Numbered from the stretch's first letter, positions 13,801 through 24,410 are shown. The stretch: DNA of 64,000 bases from Erythrophleum ivorense (GCA_026724425.1 JAIUCV010000005.1:37049784-37113783); one strand, 5' to 3'. Made by a program: numbers and translations. The notes: a model not told the origin generated them from the sequence alone.

Positions 13801-16800
13801 TTAATCTAAAAATTTACATACAATATATATTTTAAATAAAAGAAAATTTTAACTAATTGATTGCATACTGACAGTTATTTGATTTTCATAAATTTTGACA
13901 CGGAAGATTAACATGGTGATTACTTCTAATTCAATGGCTGGATCAATAAAAATCACATCCTATGATAAACTATTGAAAGGTATTTGTGTGTGTGTGTGTA
14001 AATGTGTAACACACTTCAACGTTGTCCTGTGGCTAAGTGATGAGTACAGTGGCATAACTTATGAGATTGTTGCATCAATGAGCTGGGCACCATAAATGAC
14101 TACGCTCCTAGTCAAGTTTCAAAGTGACTACTTATGCTACAAATGTAAAATAATAAATGGCAATAAAAATAAACATGCTCAGAAGCAACAGGGGCACCAC
14201 AGATGTAAGCATGAAAGATCTAGCACTAACTACTCTGGAGGCCATGAAAAAACATATTATTTTTTTCTCTGAGGGAGAAGGAGCAGATTGATGAATAAAA
14301 CAATAAGGCCACTAGCCAGGGAAGTCAAACAAATGCTAAGTTCCTAATGTACCTGAACACGGGGAAGGTGCTTCTCGGGACCGACTATCCAATGTTATGC
14401 AAGAAGGATCACTGATTTCGATATTAAATGAAGATGACTGGGAAGCATGAGGTGATCCTATGCCCTGAACACAAGATGTGGCAAATACTGCTTCTCGGGA
14501 CCAACTATCCAATGTTATGCAAGAAGGATCACTGATGTCAATATTAAATGATGATGACTGGGAAGCATAAGGTGATCCTATGCCCTGAACACAGGATGCA
14601 GCAGAAACTTTATCATTGACTTGATCAAGATTATGATCCTTGGATTCATCTAGGTCCGCAAAAGCAGAAGATCGTGTATCAAAATGTGGTGAATCCAAAA
14701 TTATCTCTGGCTGCTGGCTTAGGAAATTAAGACGCATGTCACACTGGATAAGCTTTTCAAAATGCTTGTTCAGCAGCCCTTGTGGGCATTGCAGAAAATG
14801 CTGCCTACAAAACAACAAAATAGAGTTCCCAAACATCTCACAGCCCTGTATATATAGGAGGATAGGAGCTAACATATGGTACAATTCTAGTGCAAATTGA
14901 AATTAAATGTCTAATGAAATGATTTTACAATTAAAACCACTACTGACCAGAAATGCTTTCAAATGTAGAGTCATGAAAACAATTCAGATAACAATAAGAG
15001 AGCTCTAAAGTCAACATGCTTCATCAAATGGCACGTTGAACTCTTTTCCTCCATATCTGGTGGAACAGCACTATCAGTTTCCCATTGGTAATTAGACTTT
15101 GATCTTTTAGAATGGTTTTATTGACTGTTGGTTAATGCTATAATTATCTTTCCCAACTTACAATATCCTTTCATAATGTATCAATTTTCCAGATGGAATC
15201 AATTCATGACAGCTAAGCCAACATCCATGCAAAAGATGATAACACAGACAAAAATACCTGTATTTGCTACCATGTCCATCAGTAAAATCTGCCGTGGCCT
15301 GCCATAGTGTATGCTTTCTAGGCTGTGGATTAGTCTCCCTGAAGAAAAGAGGCTGCCGAGCCAGCTGCAACAAATAGAAAGTCACCAATGACTCCAAAGT
15401 TCAAACCATTACCCATGAAGACACTCACATCTTAAAGAACTATAATAGGATCTAACATAGAGAGGACAATAGGGCAATCAATTACCACAACAGTCAACGT
15501 ACTGGGTCCATTGTCAGGACAATTTGCCTTAAGCGCCATAATATCTGACCATTGAATTTCTATTTTACTCTTTAGTCCACCTTCAAGAACTTCCCAAACA
15601 AGCTTATGTTTTGCAAAGTAACACTTCGCCACTAAGTCACCCTCATATCTAGATTTATACTGTCAGAAAAAGAGCTTTCAGCCATGCTGAATTTAATAAC
15701 AAAATAGATTTCCCAAACATGCAGTATCTTGAATATACCTCCCAAGAACCAATTCTTAAAAGTGAAGCTGGGAAATTCGAAGCCTTAAGCTTGTCACCAG
15801 CACTGGATGAAGTAGCACCTCTGCTCTCTTTTTTCACTTCAGAGCTTAAATTTTTATTCTGTGTGTTTGCAGTAGCCATACTCCCTTGAGAAAGCTTCAT
15901 TTGAATCAAATCTAACAGTGAAGGGCTCTTCCTCAGTCGCAAACCTAAGGGGCTAGGCTCCTCAAGGATATTGTATTGTAAAGGAGGATTGTTTGATGTA
16001 TCAGTCGAAGCACTCCATTGCTAACCGAATGGTGAGACAATGCAACAGATGAAAGTGTTATAAACAGAACATCTTAAAACTTACAGATTATAAAATAGGA
16101 AAACCCCAGCAAGAAAATAATGACAACTTTTTACTAGGCTTGAAATCTAAGTGCATGTTCTATAATCTCAGCTGCATAAAATATTCAGTTGACCTCTGGA
16201 TCTGATGGCAACATCTTAACCATAAAGACTAATCTGTGTTGGACTTCACATATCCAAAACCATCAGCCGTGCATACTGGTACGATTGCGAATTTGTGTGA
16301 GTAAAAATTGTTAAAAAATTTATCACAATTGAGTTTATTCCGCATATTCCATAAATAGCTTACATAATTACATTAAGTATATAAGGATTAAAGTCCGCCA
16401 ATCTTAGCAAATAGATAACATTATGGAAATTATACAACCAAGACCACTTGATACTTAAATAATCAGGAGAAGTTGCGTCCATGTGCCATATACCAAGGAT
16501 TTGATATCCAAAACAAATATATAAATCGTCCCATCATAGTTACTATCATTTACAATTTGGAATTAACAATTCCTGACTATAATGTGGAAAAATAACCAAG
16601 TCAGATCCAGTGTTACTGTCACCTATGATGATTTTTGTGAGTTAGTTGACAAAAATATAACTGTCAAGGGTCACTTTGTTTAACTAGTTTTTAAGGAAAG
16701 CCATATGACTAGCAAGTGCAAAACGAAAAACAGAACAATTAGCATCAACCTCGGGATGAATTCCTCATTACATTATTTTCTGGAGGATAGGAAATTTTGC

Positions 16801-17218
16801 AAAATAACAATAATTATCCCAGGAAAAGAGTTCAGAACTAAAAACACAAAACTTCATCCTTTCAATAAACCCTATAACACCACTTGGCTGCTTAGGATGA
16901 GAGTTAGACAAGAATCCTAAATTCCACCTTCTTCGACTCTCGGGTACCTGATAAACTAAATCCAAAAATGACCCTTAACCACATACGGGATCCTCCTAAC
17001 GTTAATCACAATTGCAAGGCTCTTCCCAGCCACCAAACAACCTTAATCAACAGATTACATACCTCTTGCAAATCCCAGGAAGGTTTACAGCGCTTGTCCA
17101 GAGGTCCATGCTCTTCTTCCAGTGGGTCCTCGATCTCCAACTTCACCGGCACCTTGTCACAGCCCGCCGCCTTTTCAAGCTCGGAACAGAGATTCCCGGA
17201 TTTCATCAGCTGAACCAT
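7293..17218 (-). CDS. ASG1-like protein with TRF2/HOY1-type PH-like domain (six exons)
   Basis: Joined exons on the minus strand are 17218-17063, 16020-15739, 15659-15486, 15364-15258, 14804-14353 and 7897-7293. They total 1776 bp, or 591 residues plus stop. Every junction is GT-AG and the phases match (0,0,0,2,1). Residues about 1-52 are acidic (VKLEIEDPLEEEHGPLDKR). Then come LGLRLRKSPSLLDLIQMKL, and a highly conserved block running NFPASLLRIGSWE, RYEGDLVAKCYFAKHKLVWE, IEIQWSDIMALKANCP, ARQPLFFRETNPQPRKHTLW and FLQCPQGLLNKHFEKLIQCD. The C-terminus is Ser/Asp-rich with SFGDLLLHLPRIASLPKFLF. I recognise this order from plant proteins related to Arabidopsis ASG1 (ALTERED SEED GERMINATION 1), annotated with a TRF2/HOY1 PH-like domain. 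The molecular role is not well defined and I assign none. The start at 17218 is preferred because the DNA just upstream looks like a pyrimidine-rich splice acceptor. Confidence 0.8.
8974..12522 (+). mobile_element. hAT-superfamily DNA transposon with 8-bp target duplication
   Basis: The element body is 8982-12514 (3533 bp), flanked by the direct 8-bp duplication CAAGTCAG at 8974-8981 and 12515-12522. The ends are imperfect inverted repeats: CAGAGTAGTAGAAATCG on the left against CATAGTAATTGAATTGC on the right (reverse complement), sharing about 13 of 17 positions and beginning with the CA.AG pattern usual for hAT ends. Both subterminal regions (8995-9135 and 12430-12505) are dense in GATTCG/GAATCG-like motifs, as expected for transposase binding sites. 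The transposase gene inside reads on the plus strand, antisense to the host gene. Confidence 0.92.
9652..12231 (+). pseudogene. hAT transposase (BED finger, DUF659, hATC), one nonsense codon
   Basis: Exons are 9652-11114, 11212-11399, about 11517-11890 and 12002-12231. The N-terminus has a BED zinc finger (CNYC, then HHLVGTH). Next is a DUF659 block with LMLDGWTEGKGRSLTNFLV and VVTDSASA, which probably carry two catalytic Asp residues. The C-terminal dimerisation region reads CKELQTLAIRILSLTCSATG and CERNWSVF. The tail is highly acidic (EEEDEEEDEG). A TAG at 10045-10047 interrupts an otherwise continuous frame: the same frame resumes at once with VVGDICRCIYGNALPF. Splice joins 1 (phase 2) and 3 (phase 1) fit. 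The join into exon 3 is unclear, because WNSFGEE has no AG acceptor in a suitable phase. The copy is therefore probably not functional as it stands, although the damage is slight. Confidence 0.85.
12550..12690. repeat. Imperfect short tandem repeats
   Basis: Units of about 25-33 bp share a core like ctgtccagacaagttcgaat. They occur three to four times in degraded form, just right of the hAT insertion. Function is unknown. Confidence 0.4.
13028..13146. repeat. Cluster of short perfect palindromes and hairpins in intron 5
   Basis: GTTGCCC (13028) pairs with GGGCAAC (13042). GCCCCATTGC (13051) pairs with GCAATGGGGC (13098). CTGCA (13061) pairs with TGCAG (13071). TGCCAGATCTGGCA (13133-13146) is a perfect 14-bp palindrome. 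The segment is more GC-rich than its surroundings. It may be the core of a decayed foldback element. Confidence 0.6.
14353..14804 (-). CDS. ASG1-like gene, exon 5 with in-frame tandem duplication
   Basis: 452 bp from the TTTTGTAG acceptor to a GTACAT donor after TTCAG. It begins with the end of the conserved block (HFLQCPQGLLNKHFEKLIQC, then RLNFLSQQPEI) and passes into a Ser/Asp-rich, probably disordered region. There a 40-residue unit occurs twice: SCVQGIGSPYASQSSSFNID and SCVQGIGSPHASQSSSFNIE, each followed by ISDPSCITLDS. The exon ends in phase 1 and should splice across 6.5 kb to 7897. Confidence 0.85.
14371..14610 (-). repeat. 120-bp in-frame tandem duplication in exon 5
   Basis: Two direct copies start at 14371 and 14491 with a period of exactly 120 bp (40 codons). 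The copies differ by roughly ten bases over the first 110 bp by eye, so the event is fairly recent. The reading frame is kept in both copies. Confidence 0.9.
14805..15257 (-). other. ASG1-like gene, intron 4
   Basis: 453 bp, GTATTT donor and TTTTGTAG acceptor, with no other feature seen. Introns 2 (15660-15738) and 3 (15365-15485) are shorter. Confidence 0.7.
15258..15364 (-). CDS. ASG1-like gene, exon 4 (PH-like core)
   Basis: 107 bp starting at LARQPLFFRETNPQPRKHTL after a TTGCAG acceptor and ending in phase 2 (AG) before GTATTT. The split codon joins to the G at 14804 to give Arg, and the protein continues QHFLQCPQG. The phase match supports the join. Confidence 0.85.
15486..15659 (-). 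CDS. ASG1-like gene, exon 3 (PH-like core)
   Basis: 58 codons in phase 0, with acceptor CTGACAG before 15659 and donor GTAATT after 15486. It encodes YKSRYEGDLVAKCYFAKHKL and the IEIQWSDIMALKANCPDNGP segment, the most conserved part of the family. The intron between exons 2 and 3 is only 79 bp. Confidence 0.85.
15739..16020 (-). CDS. ASG1-like gene, exon 2
   Basis: 94 codons in phase 0, bounded by a TTAG acceptor before 16020 and a GTATAT donor after 15739. It encodes QWSASTDTSNNPPL, then EEPSPLGLRLRKSPSLLDLI, a Ser/Lys-rich linker and NFPASLLRIGSWE, which begins the conserved PH-like block. The upstream half has no Met, so it is an internal exon and not a separate small gene. Confidence 0.8.
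16021..17062 (-). other. ASG1-like gene, intron 1
   Basis: A 1042-bp intron with GTATGT donor and TTAG acceptor. Nothing else is recognised in it; the small open frames inside are chance. Confidence 0.7.
17063..17218 (-). CDS. ASG1-like gene, exon 1 (start codon)
   Basis: It codes for 52 residues beginning MVQLMKSGNL and ending at a GAG codon, followed by a GTATGT donor at 17062-17057. The acidic motif LEIEDPLEEEHGPL is typical of the family's N-terminus. The open frame could extend to 17266, but on the minus strand that stretch reads as a long T tract ending in TTAG at 17238. This looks like the acceptor of a 5' UTR intron, so the upstream residues are probably not translated. Confidence 0.75.
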
Positions 17219-17384
17219 CAATTTTTCCAGCCAACAACTAAGAAAAAAAAAAATGCAACAATTCAAAGGAGTCCGAAATTCGGAGCAAGAACCTACAGAG
17301 GGAGTTGTAATCGAGAAGACGGAGATTCCGAAAACCCTAGAAGAAAGGCTTTGGGTAAATTGCCTGATGGTTATGCGAAAGATA

Positions 17385-17472
17385 GCTTATAACCACATGC
17401 ACGTGAACGACCCGCGCGTGCGACTCTGACGGAGGGCCTTTAACTAAATTGACTAAAACACCCTTCCACGTG
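17385..17472 (-). promoter_or_regulatory. Putative promoter: two G-boxes and a TATA-like box
   Basis: Upstream of the minus-strand start codon, CACGTG occurs at 17400-17405 and again at 17467-17472. The second copy sits in CCACGTGTGG, an ABRE-like context. A TATA-like TTATAAGC (minus strand) lies at 17385-17392, about 170 bp upstream of the ATG. A telo-box-like AAACCCTAG is at 17332-17340 in the likely 5' UTR. bZIP/bHLH factors bind G-boxes, so ABA or light control is an inference only. Confidence 0.45.
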
Positions 17473-19482
17473 TGGGCTAAAATAGCTCGAGAAGGTGCTT
17501 TGAATTTGGCTGGTTTGTCATTTGGGTGCAGGTTGTTTGAACGAGAATATGAATAAATTGGATATATGTGGGACCCGCGTTCGCTTTACATGACGGCGTT
17601 GTTGATTTCGCAAGAAACGTGGAGGAAGATCCCGCAGTTGCTTAACAGATATGACTGCTCATGTTGACACGTCACTGTTACCAGGTAATCGTTTATATCA
17701 TTTTAAAAAGCCGTAAATTTTTACTGTTTAAATTCCATATTTTTTTAAAAAAAATTTCGTATTCCACTTTTTCCAAGGCCAACATTTTTTTTAAAACATC
17801 TAAATTTACAGGAATTATTATTAATAATAAATATGAAAAAAAATTTTGAAGTAAATTAGATATAGTGTCCGATATTTTTTTTCAAATTAGACTTTAAGAT
17901 AAAAATAGTTATACTAAAGAATTTTAATTTTAAAATTATTTTAAGAGATTTAAAGGTTAAAATTTTTTATTTAGGCCCCATTTGGTTAATGCAAGAGAAG
18001 TAAAAGAAAAAAAATAAAAAATTTAAATAATGTTTACTATACTTTATAATTATTATTTAATAATATCTATTTTTTTATTATTTTTTTAAAATAGGGACAT
18101 AAGAGTTATTTGATATATATATATAAAATTATATTTTTATTTTTATTTATATCCTTAACTTTTTGTGTATCAAACGGGTCCTCTTAAATTATAATTTTTT
18201 TTGTGTAATTTAAATTTTTTATTCTTAAGTCTTTTAAAATTTAAAGTCATTTGATATAAATATTCATAATTTTGTGGTTTTTAACTGTAATTTTTCTTTT
18301 TTTTTTCTTAGTGTTGTGTTCATGATTTACTTATTTCAATAGAATAAATTTATCTAAAATTTTCTTCTAAATGAATTATATGCTAAGATATTTGTAATAG
18401 CATTTTCACTAAAAAAAATAAGCAAAATAATTTGGGAAGTACTAGAAAGATATGAACTACAAAATAATTGCCAAGAGGTAATAAAAGTGTTAAATTCGAA
18501 TTAATGCAATCCAAATTCAGCACTATTCTCATTTCCATGAAGCTTTTTTTTAAATCTTTTTTATGGAATTTGGATTTAAGTAATCTAAATTGCCATTAAT
18601 TTTTCTAATTTTGTTGAATTCAATTAAATGTAAGAAAATATTATAAGACCAAAAAAATAATTAAATGAGATGCAATAATAAAAGAAAAAGTAATGTAATA
18701 TTGGATATAAAATTATATCAATATATAAAATATAAAAATAATTATAGTATATGATTTTTTGTGCTACAATGAGATCTTTTTCTTTCATGCTATAGTCACT
18801 ATTGCCCTAATTCTTTTGATTCTTGTTGCTTGTGTACTATGGGTTGAGAATTTAAATATAAGGGTACAGATTAAATTAGAGGAATCAGCTCATGCGACAT
18901 CATAAACCATGATTATGATGATCCTCTAAGCTCAAAGGAGCAACAAATGTATACAATACTAAATGCAAATGTATTGAATAAAAGCTCTATGAATAATTCA
19001 AAAGTACTAGACATTTATTCGAAGTTTTAAAATGAGACATGGGCAACTCCACCAAAGTTGGCAATTTGGCTAGTTGATATAGAATAAGATTGATCAATCA
19101 TGTTAATATTCTACTACACTGGAGTAAGAATATACAAAGATGCTTCAAGCATGTCAATGCTAATGTCCTACTACATTGGCTACAAATATTGTTGCCTATC
19201 TCTTCTAATAGTAGGCTAGTTAGTTGATAGGTAGCATTGATATATTTTTTTTCTAGTAGCTCATTGAAATCTGAGGCCTAGATAGATTCAATGCCTATTT
19301 AGTAAGTTGAAAAAATAGCAAGAATTGTTGTTCACCGATAACAAGTAATATATTGCTAAAGTCTCAACCTATGGTATCGTGAAAATTATAGGTAGAAGGT
19401 CCTACAAGTATATCTGATAAAGTCTCTTTACCAAATGAGCCTAACTAAAAAGAGATGAAAAATTGAATGTCAACATACAATA
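17473..19482. other. Intergenic AT-rich DNA with one MITE
   Basis: No coding sequence is supported. A TTA-flanked MITE at 17974-18183 is the only element recognised; the rest is unassigned. Confidence 0.5.
17974..18183. mobile_element. MITE, TTA target duplication (PIF/Harbinger-like)
   Basis: A 210-bp AT-rich segment is flanked by TTA at 17971-17973 and 18184-18186. The ends are GGCCCCATTTGGTT and, as reverse complement, GAGGACCCGTTTGAT, an imperfect inverted repeat. The interior shares a motif around 'aataatatctattttt' and 'tagggacata' with the segment near 23680-23730, so the two are probably one family. Confidence 0.5.
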
Positions 19483-19484
19483 TA

Positions 19485-19771
19485 CTCCCTCTGGTCTCAT
19501 ATATAAGAGACTTTTCTGAGATTTGATTTGGTCTTATATATAAGAAACAAACTACCATATTAATTACAATATTTCAATTATACGTTTCATTAAATAAGTC
19601 ATTCAAATTATAAGTAGTGGTGATCATTAATTTTAAAGAGAAAGTACACAATTTAAATACTGGTATTTTTGGAAAATAATTTTTATTTGAGACAAGATTA
19701 ATTGCTTTTAACTAATTTTCTTAATACTCATGAATTAGTTATTTGTTTCTTATATATGAGACCAGATGGAG
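19485..19771. mobile_element. Stowaway-type MITE (Tc1/mariner), TA target duplication
   Basis: 287 bp, flanked by TA at 19483-19484 and 19772-19773. The inverted ends read CTCCCTCTGGTCTCATATAT on the left and CTCCATCTGGTCTCATATAT as reverse complement on the right. The CTCCCTC start and TA duplication are hallmarks of plant Stowaway MITEs. It has no coding capacity. An extra internal copy of the TIR-like ggtcttatatataagaaac lies near 19531. Confidence 0.9.
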
Positions 19772-19773
19772 TA

Positions 19774-22182
19774 TTAAGAAAACAAGAATAACAAAGGTGA
19801 CAAACTATTAAATGATATATCACATAACTAGTAATAGCACTCGATTTTTGGATTCACCACCTGGCATATCACTAATACTATTACATGTACTCGAATGTGC
19901 AATCAAATGGCTCCTCAATGATAAAGAATTTGGACATAATATTTTGTCATTCATACCATCGCTGGATAAAAATGTTATACTTAGATATTCAATTAGTCTA
20001 AGTTCTTCCTTAAAGTTATAGATTATGAAGTGCAATCTAATTTGATTGGCTCTTGAAGGATTGGTTGGCGACAACTAAATTATCGCAAAATGCATTACGG
20101 ATGGTGCCATTCTACTATTTAGAAGCATATATGTGGCACTAAGACAATTTAAATGTTTGGAGACATCAAGCTCTATGGCTAATAAGAGCACCAAATAATC
20201 TAGGGTAGCATGCAATGGAATAATAGATCATGACCAAATGGTTTAAAAATTATGCATAGCATAAATCAAAATTGACAACACATCTCATCATCTCTTATTA
20301 CATCTAGCAAAGTTCTATATTGATGACAGGCTTCAACACTTAGATGAGAAGGTCATCTAACATTCTTTTATTTGTTACAATGAGTAAACATACTCAACAA
20401 ATAATGAGACATATATGGAGTCAACATAGTCAAAATTGAAAATGTGTAAATTTTAACCATATTTTATATCTAAAATTTAGAGGTGGAAGTATAAAATGTT
20501 TTTTAATGTGAGGGTCAAGGGAAGGTGGTTTCTCTAGTGTGAGCATAGAGAATCAATTCCATACTCACAAATGTAATAACATCAAGTATCCAATTATACT
20601 GTAGTTGTCGCAAAGCTTTTGGTAGAGAAAAGTTAACATTGTTGATCCTCAACTAAAATATGGCCAACTTACTCGAAGTCCACCAATAAGGAAAGATATA
20701 GTAAGTAAACTTTGTAATTAAACCTAATTGGCATCAACCAACCCTTTGATCATACAGAGAATATATGTATGCGTGAACTGTCATACAACCTTATCTTCCA
20801 CATTATTCACTAGATGTGCAAAGTTTTAGGGCAATTATATAATGGTTAGTCCTATACTTCTATTCACATCTTTTTCTTATTTACCAAATTATTTTAAAAA
20901 TTCATAAATTATGTCATATTTTTTTAATAATATTTACTCTTCATATCCTATACTTCTATTTACATAATTTTCTTATTTACATAATTATTTTAAAATTTTA
21001 CATATTTAGTTTTATTTTTATTAACTTTTTTTAATAACAACCTCTCATATCCTATACTTTTATTAACATATTTTTCATATTTATATACTTATTTCAGAAT
21101 TTTATACCTTTTTTATTTACTTATTTATTTCAAAATGTTCATAAGTTATTTTTTATCAATTATAATATTTATTTCTTATATCATATACTTCTATTTACTT
21201 ATTTTTTCTTATTTACAAAGTTATTTTGAAATTTTCAAAATTAATTTTTATTTTTTTAAAAAAATTTCTCCTTTCCTAGTTTTTTAATATTTTTTTCTAC
21301 AATTTTTTTACATTTATTTAATAATCTACTTTCAATTTTTTCCAAATATAATATAAATTTTTATAAATAAGAAACCTTTCTTTTATTTATTTTTTATCTC
21401 TTCACTTATTTCTTCCTTCAAAATATAAAAATAAGTTTTTATTTTCATTTCTTCTATATGTAATATATATCCAAAATAACAACTAAAAAAATATGATCTA
21501 TTGTATAATAAACATGTAACAAGACTAAACAAATTAGCATGCAATAAAATAAATCTATATGATAATAACAACTTTCTTTTTCTAACTAAACTTTTAGGAT
21601 CATAAAATTCTTACTATTATATAAATGTTCCAAAATCTATATATATATATATATATATCCTAGATAATACAAAAATGCCAGATATAAAAATAGATTACAC
21701 ATATATATCTCTTATATTATTGCAGAAAATAACATATTTACCTTCAATAATAAAAAATGTCAAGAAATTTTTAGACATTATGTCCTACTTTCCTAAAATA
21801 TTCCTAACAAATGCAGCTTCAATTGATAAATTTTGAAACAATTAAATCTTTCCTCTCTTACCAACATTTTAAATCAGTTGGAGAAGAAATGAAAGAACAA
21901 AATACCACATCTTTTTCAGCAAAAGTGTGGGGTTAAGGCGTTTTATAAGAAGACCATCAGCAGGGCAAAATCATGATTTTCACACCCCCTTATCTGCCTT
22001 TTTTGTTTTTTTCAGCTGATCAAAATTTTTAGAAATCTGATCCCTCCAATTACAATCTAACACATTTCAACAGCTTATTCATTCATCCAGATAATCAAAT
22101 ATATTACATGTGAAGGGTCAACTGACAAACAGTCACATCAGTAGCTTTCACTAGCTTGTAAAAGGCTACTGGTTCTAGAGTT
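19774..22182. other. Non-coding DNA, including an AT-rich tandem array
   Basis: No gene is supported. The open frames at 19812-20074 overlap on opposite strands and have no domain. An AT-rich tandem repeat lies at 20850-21290 and a TA microsatellite near 21640-21659. Confidence 0.45.
20850..21290. repeat. Degenerate AT-rich tandem repeat, about 100-bp period
   Basis: The motif 'cctatacttctatt' followed by 'ttcttatttac' and 'ttattttaaaattt' recurs from about 20851, 20948, 21051 and 21182, giving periods of roughly 97, 103 and 131 bp. The copies are diverged. Confidence 0.6.
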
Positions 22183-23062
22183 CAGGGTGTCTGTATTTTA
22201 CGGGTGAACAACTCCCCCTTACATCTCACCTAATCGAAGTCATTCTTGCAATCTTGTAGACCTGCAAAGACATGTGGCGATTGCAACTTTTAGAAATTGG
22301 CGCGTGATTTGGGCTGTTCATTCGTGAAATCATCTGGCCGTTCATCCTACACACAAAAACGCTATGTCTTGGCTACAAGTATCAGGCAACCTTTGTCTAC
22401 ACTACCCAATCTCAGATCCATGAAGCAACCATTTCTTAGTTGCTATAATTTCTCTCCATTCTCAAATCGTAGAAGTAGCAACAATGGAATTTCACGTATA
22501 CACAACAATAAAGTTTTACAACTATGAAACCAACCTCTAAATATGAAAAAATGTTGATGCAACCCATTATAATATTTTACTTCATTTACTTTTGTTTGTG
22601 TCTAAACAGCTAAGGGGGAGGCTTTTTATTTGGAGTTTGATAAATATAAGCAAAGTTCATGCATGCCCTTAACAGAATCGACAAGGGCATCCACAAGAGT
22701 TACAACAACTACAGAGGAAGCTTTAATATGGAACAAACTGGTGAAGAATAACCCGAAGAGATTGGGTTGAAGCTTTGGCCTACGAAAATGTTAAAACCTT
22801 GGCTTCTTCCTCTCCTGTGGTAATGGAATAGCAACTAACAGTGGTTAGTGAAAAAGGCAGTCAAGAGCGCAGCATTTGAAGCCAGATATTTGCAGCCAAA
22901 ATGCAACGTTTTTACATGTGTAGCATGAACGGCCCAGATCACGCACCAATGTTTGAAAATTGCAATCGCCTCATGTCATTTGCGGGTCGAAAAGATCACA
23001 CAAACAGTTCCGATTAGCTAAGATGTAGGAGAGCTGGTCACCCTTGAAATGCAAACACCCCA
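22183..23062. mobile_element. Non-autonomous DNA transposon with long terminal inverted repeats
   Basis: The left end from 22183 and the right end to about 23062 are inverted copies of each other over roughly 200 bp. Left GGCGATTGCAACTTTTAGAA (22275 on) matches the right-arm reverse complement GGCGATTGCAATTTTCAAAC, and GCGTGATTTGGGCTGTTCAT matches GCGTGATCTGGGCCGTTCAT. The outer tips read AGGGTGTCTGTATTTTA and GGGGTGTTTGCATTTCA. No transposase frame is present; the 76-residue frame at 22297-22527 lies mostly in the left arm. Long arms suggest a Mutator-like or foldback element, while the tip GGGTG would also fit hAT. I found no exact target duplication. Confidence 0.75.
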
Positions 23063-23559
23063 AGTCCTAGTTCCAAATTTAGTGAATTCTAAGACCCACA
23101 TGGAATGACTTTTTCCTATCTTGATTTATGTAAATTCAAATACAATAAATCGAATTCACCCTATTATTACCTCTTGAGCAAATACTTTTTCCCGTATTAC
23201 TTTTTGAATATATATATATATATATATAGTTGGTTACTTTTGAATAAAAATTCAGATTTGCAATTGAACTACACTCATGTAATTGATTTAATTTTAAATT
23301 ACATAGACTTTTACAGGTGAAGGATGTCATGTAGAAATTATGTATCTTAAAAAGAGCTCAAATAAGAAGGGTAGAAACATTTTTAATATTGAAAATAATT
23401 TTTAAACTTTAAAATATACCAAATTTCTAGCTTTTACATTTTAGGTCCATCATAAATATCTTGTGAACGAAGACATATTACAAAAGTATCTAATTTGACT
23501 CTTATAAATAACAAAATAGAATGGAAAGAAATGAAAAGAGAAAGAAATTAACTTCTTCT

Positions 23560-23631
23560 CTAGTCTACCTTTGGTTTGCAAAGGGGATGGGAGAGGGTGA
23601 GGGAGAGTTTTGTAAAATATTTATTATACCC

Positions 23632-23678
<47 letters not shown>

Positions 23679-23792
23679 TAACAATATCTATTTTTTATTA
23701 CTTTTTATAAGTAGGGATATGAATATTATTTCCCATTCATTTTATTCATTTTTTCCCTATACCTAACATTACATTGTACCAAATGTAACCTA
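23560..23792. mobile_element. Probable MITE with internal ATT microsatellite
   Basis: The ends TAGTCTACCTTTGGTTTG and (reverse complement) TAGGTTACATTTGGTACAA form a weak inverted repeat. The interior resembles the MITE at 17974-18183. An (ATT)n run of about 48 bp lies at 23632-23679. Exact boundaries and target duplication are uncertain. Confidence 0.35.
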
Positions 23793-24347
23793 AGAAAGTT
23801 TAATAAGCCACTCGTTTGCTCATTTTTCATGGTTTTGCACATTTTGTGAGAAGATTTTTGGATATTAGCATCACAGTTCACTTCAATACAAGCTTTGATC
23901 ATCCTAGACACTATCAATGATGATTTACAATCCAGGTATAAACTGGAAATTAGTGTTTTTATGTTAGGTTCTTATAATATAGACTTGTAATTATCTTTTT
24001 TTAAGTAATCCCCTATAAAAAAGGTTTAATAAGTCCATTAAAAAATTTTAATAAGAAAATGAATAAAAGGTCTCTTATCTTTGTTTTGGCATTTTAATAA
24101 AAGTGAATTGAATGATAAAGCATTATAGATATTTAACTATCAAATATTTTTATTTAAAATACAATATAACCATGTCAGAGAAATAAATAAATCTAGAAAA
24201 ATTTTATTTTATTTTTTTAATTGTTCTTTAGGATTACAATATGAGGAATAAAATGAAATTACCAAATTTCATTCTTTATAATTTTTTCTACAAGTTTAAG
24301 GTTGTTTTGTTAGGGATGGCGGATGACAATAGTAAAAAAAAAAGGCT

Positions 24348-24410
<63 letters not shown>

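Larger units (their letters stand above)
7898..14352 (-). other. ASG1-like gene, large intron 5 hosting a hAT transposon
   Basis: The intron is 6455 bp. Without the hAT element (3533 bp) and one target copy it would be about 2.9 kb. The flanking parts, 7898-8973 and 12523-14352, hold microsatellites (a GT tract near 8740 and CA near 13410), a palindrome cluster (13028-13146) and imperfect 25-33-bp repeats near 12550-12690. No host coding sequence is seen in it. Confidence 0.7.

Noticed and set aside
13895..14095. 66-residue plus-strand frame between the hAT element and exon 5
   Set aside because: It lies in the host intron, contains a GT microsatellite and has no recognisable domain.
15655..15942. 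Separate 95-residue minus-strand gene
   Set aside because: Its apparent start is an internal TTG codon, and the frame continues upstream to a splice acceptor. It is exon 2 read through into intron 2.
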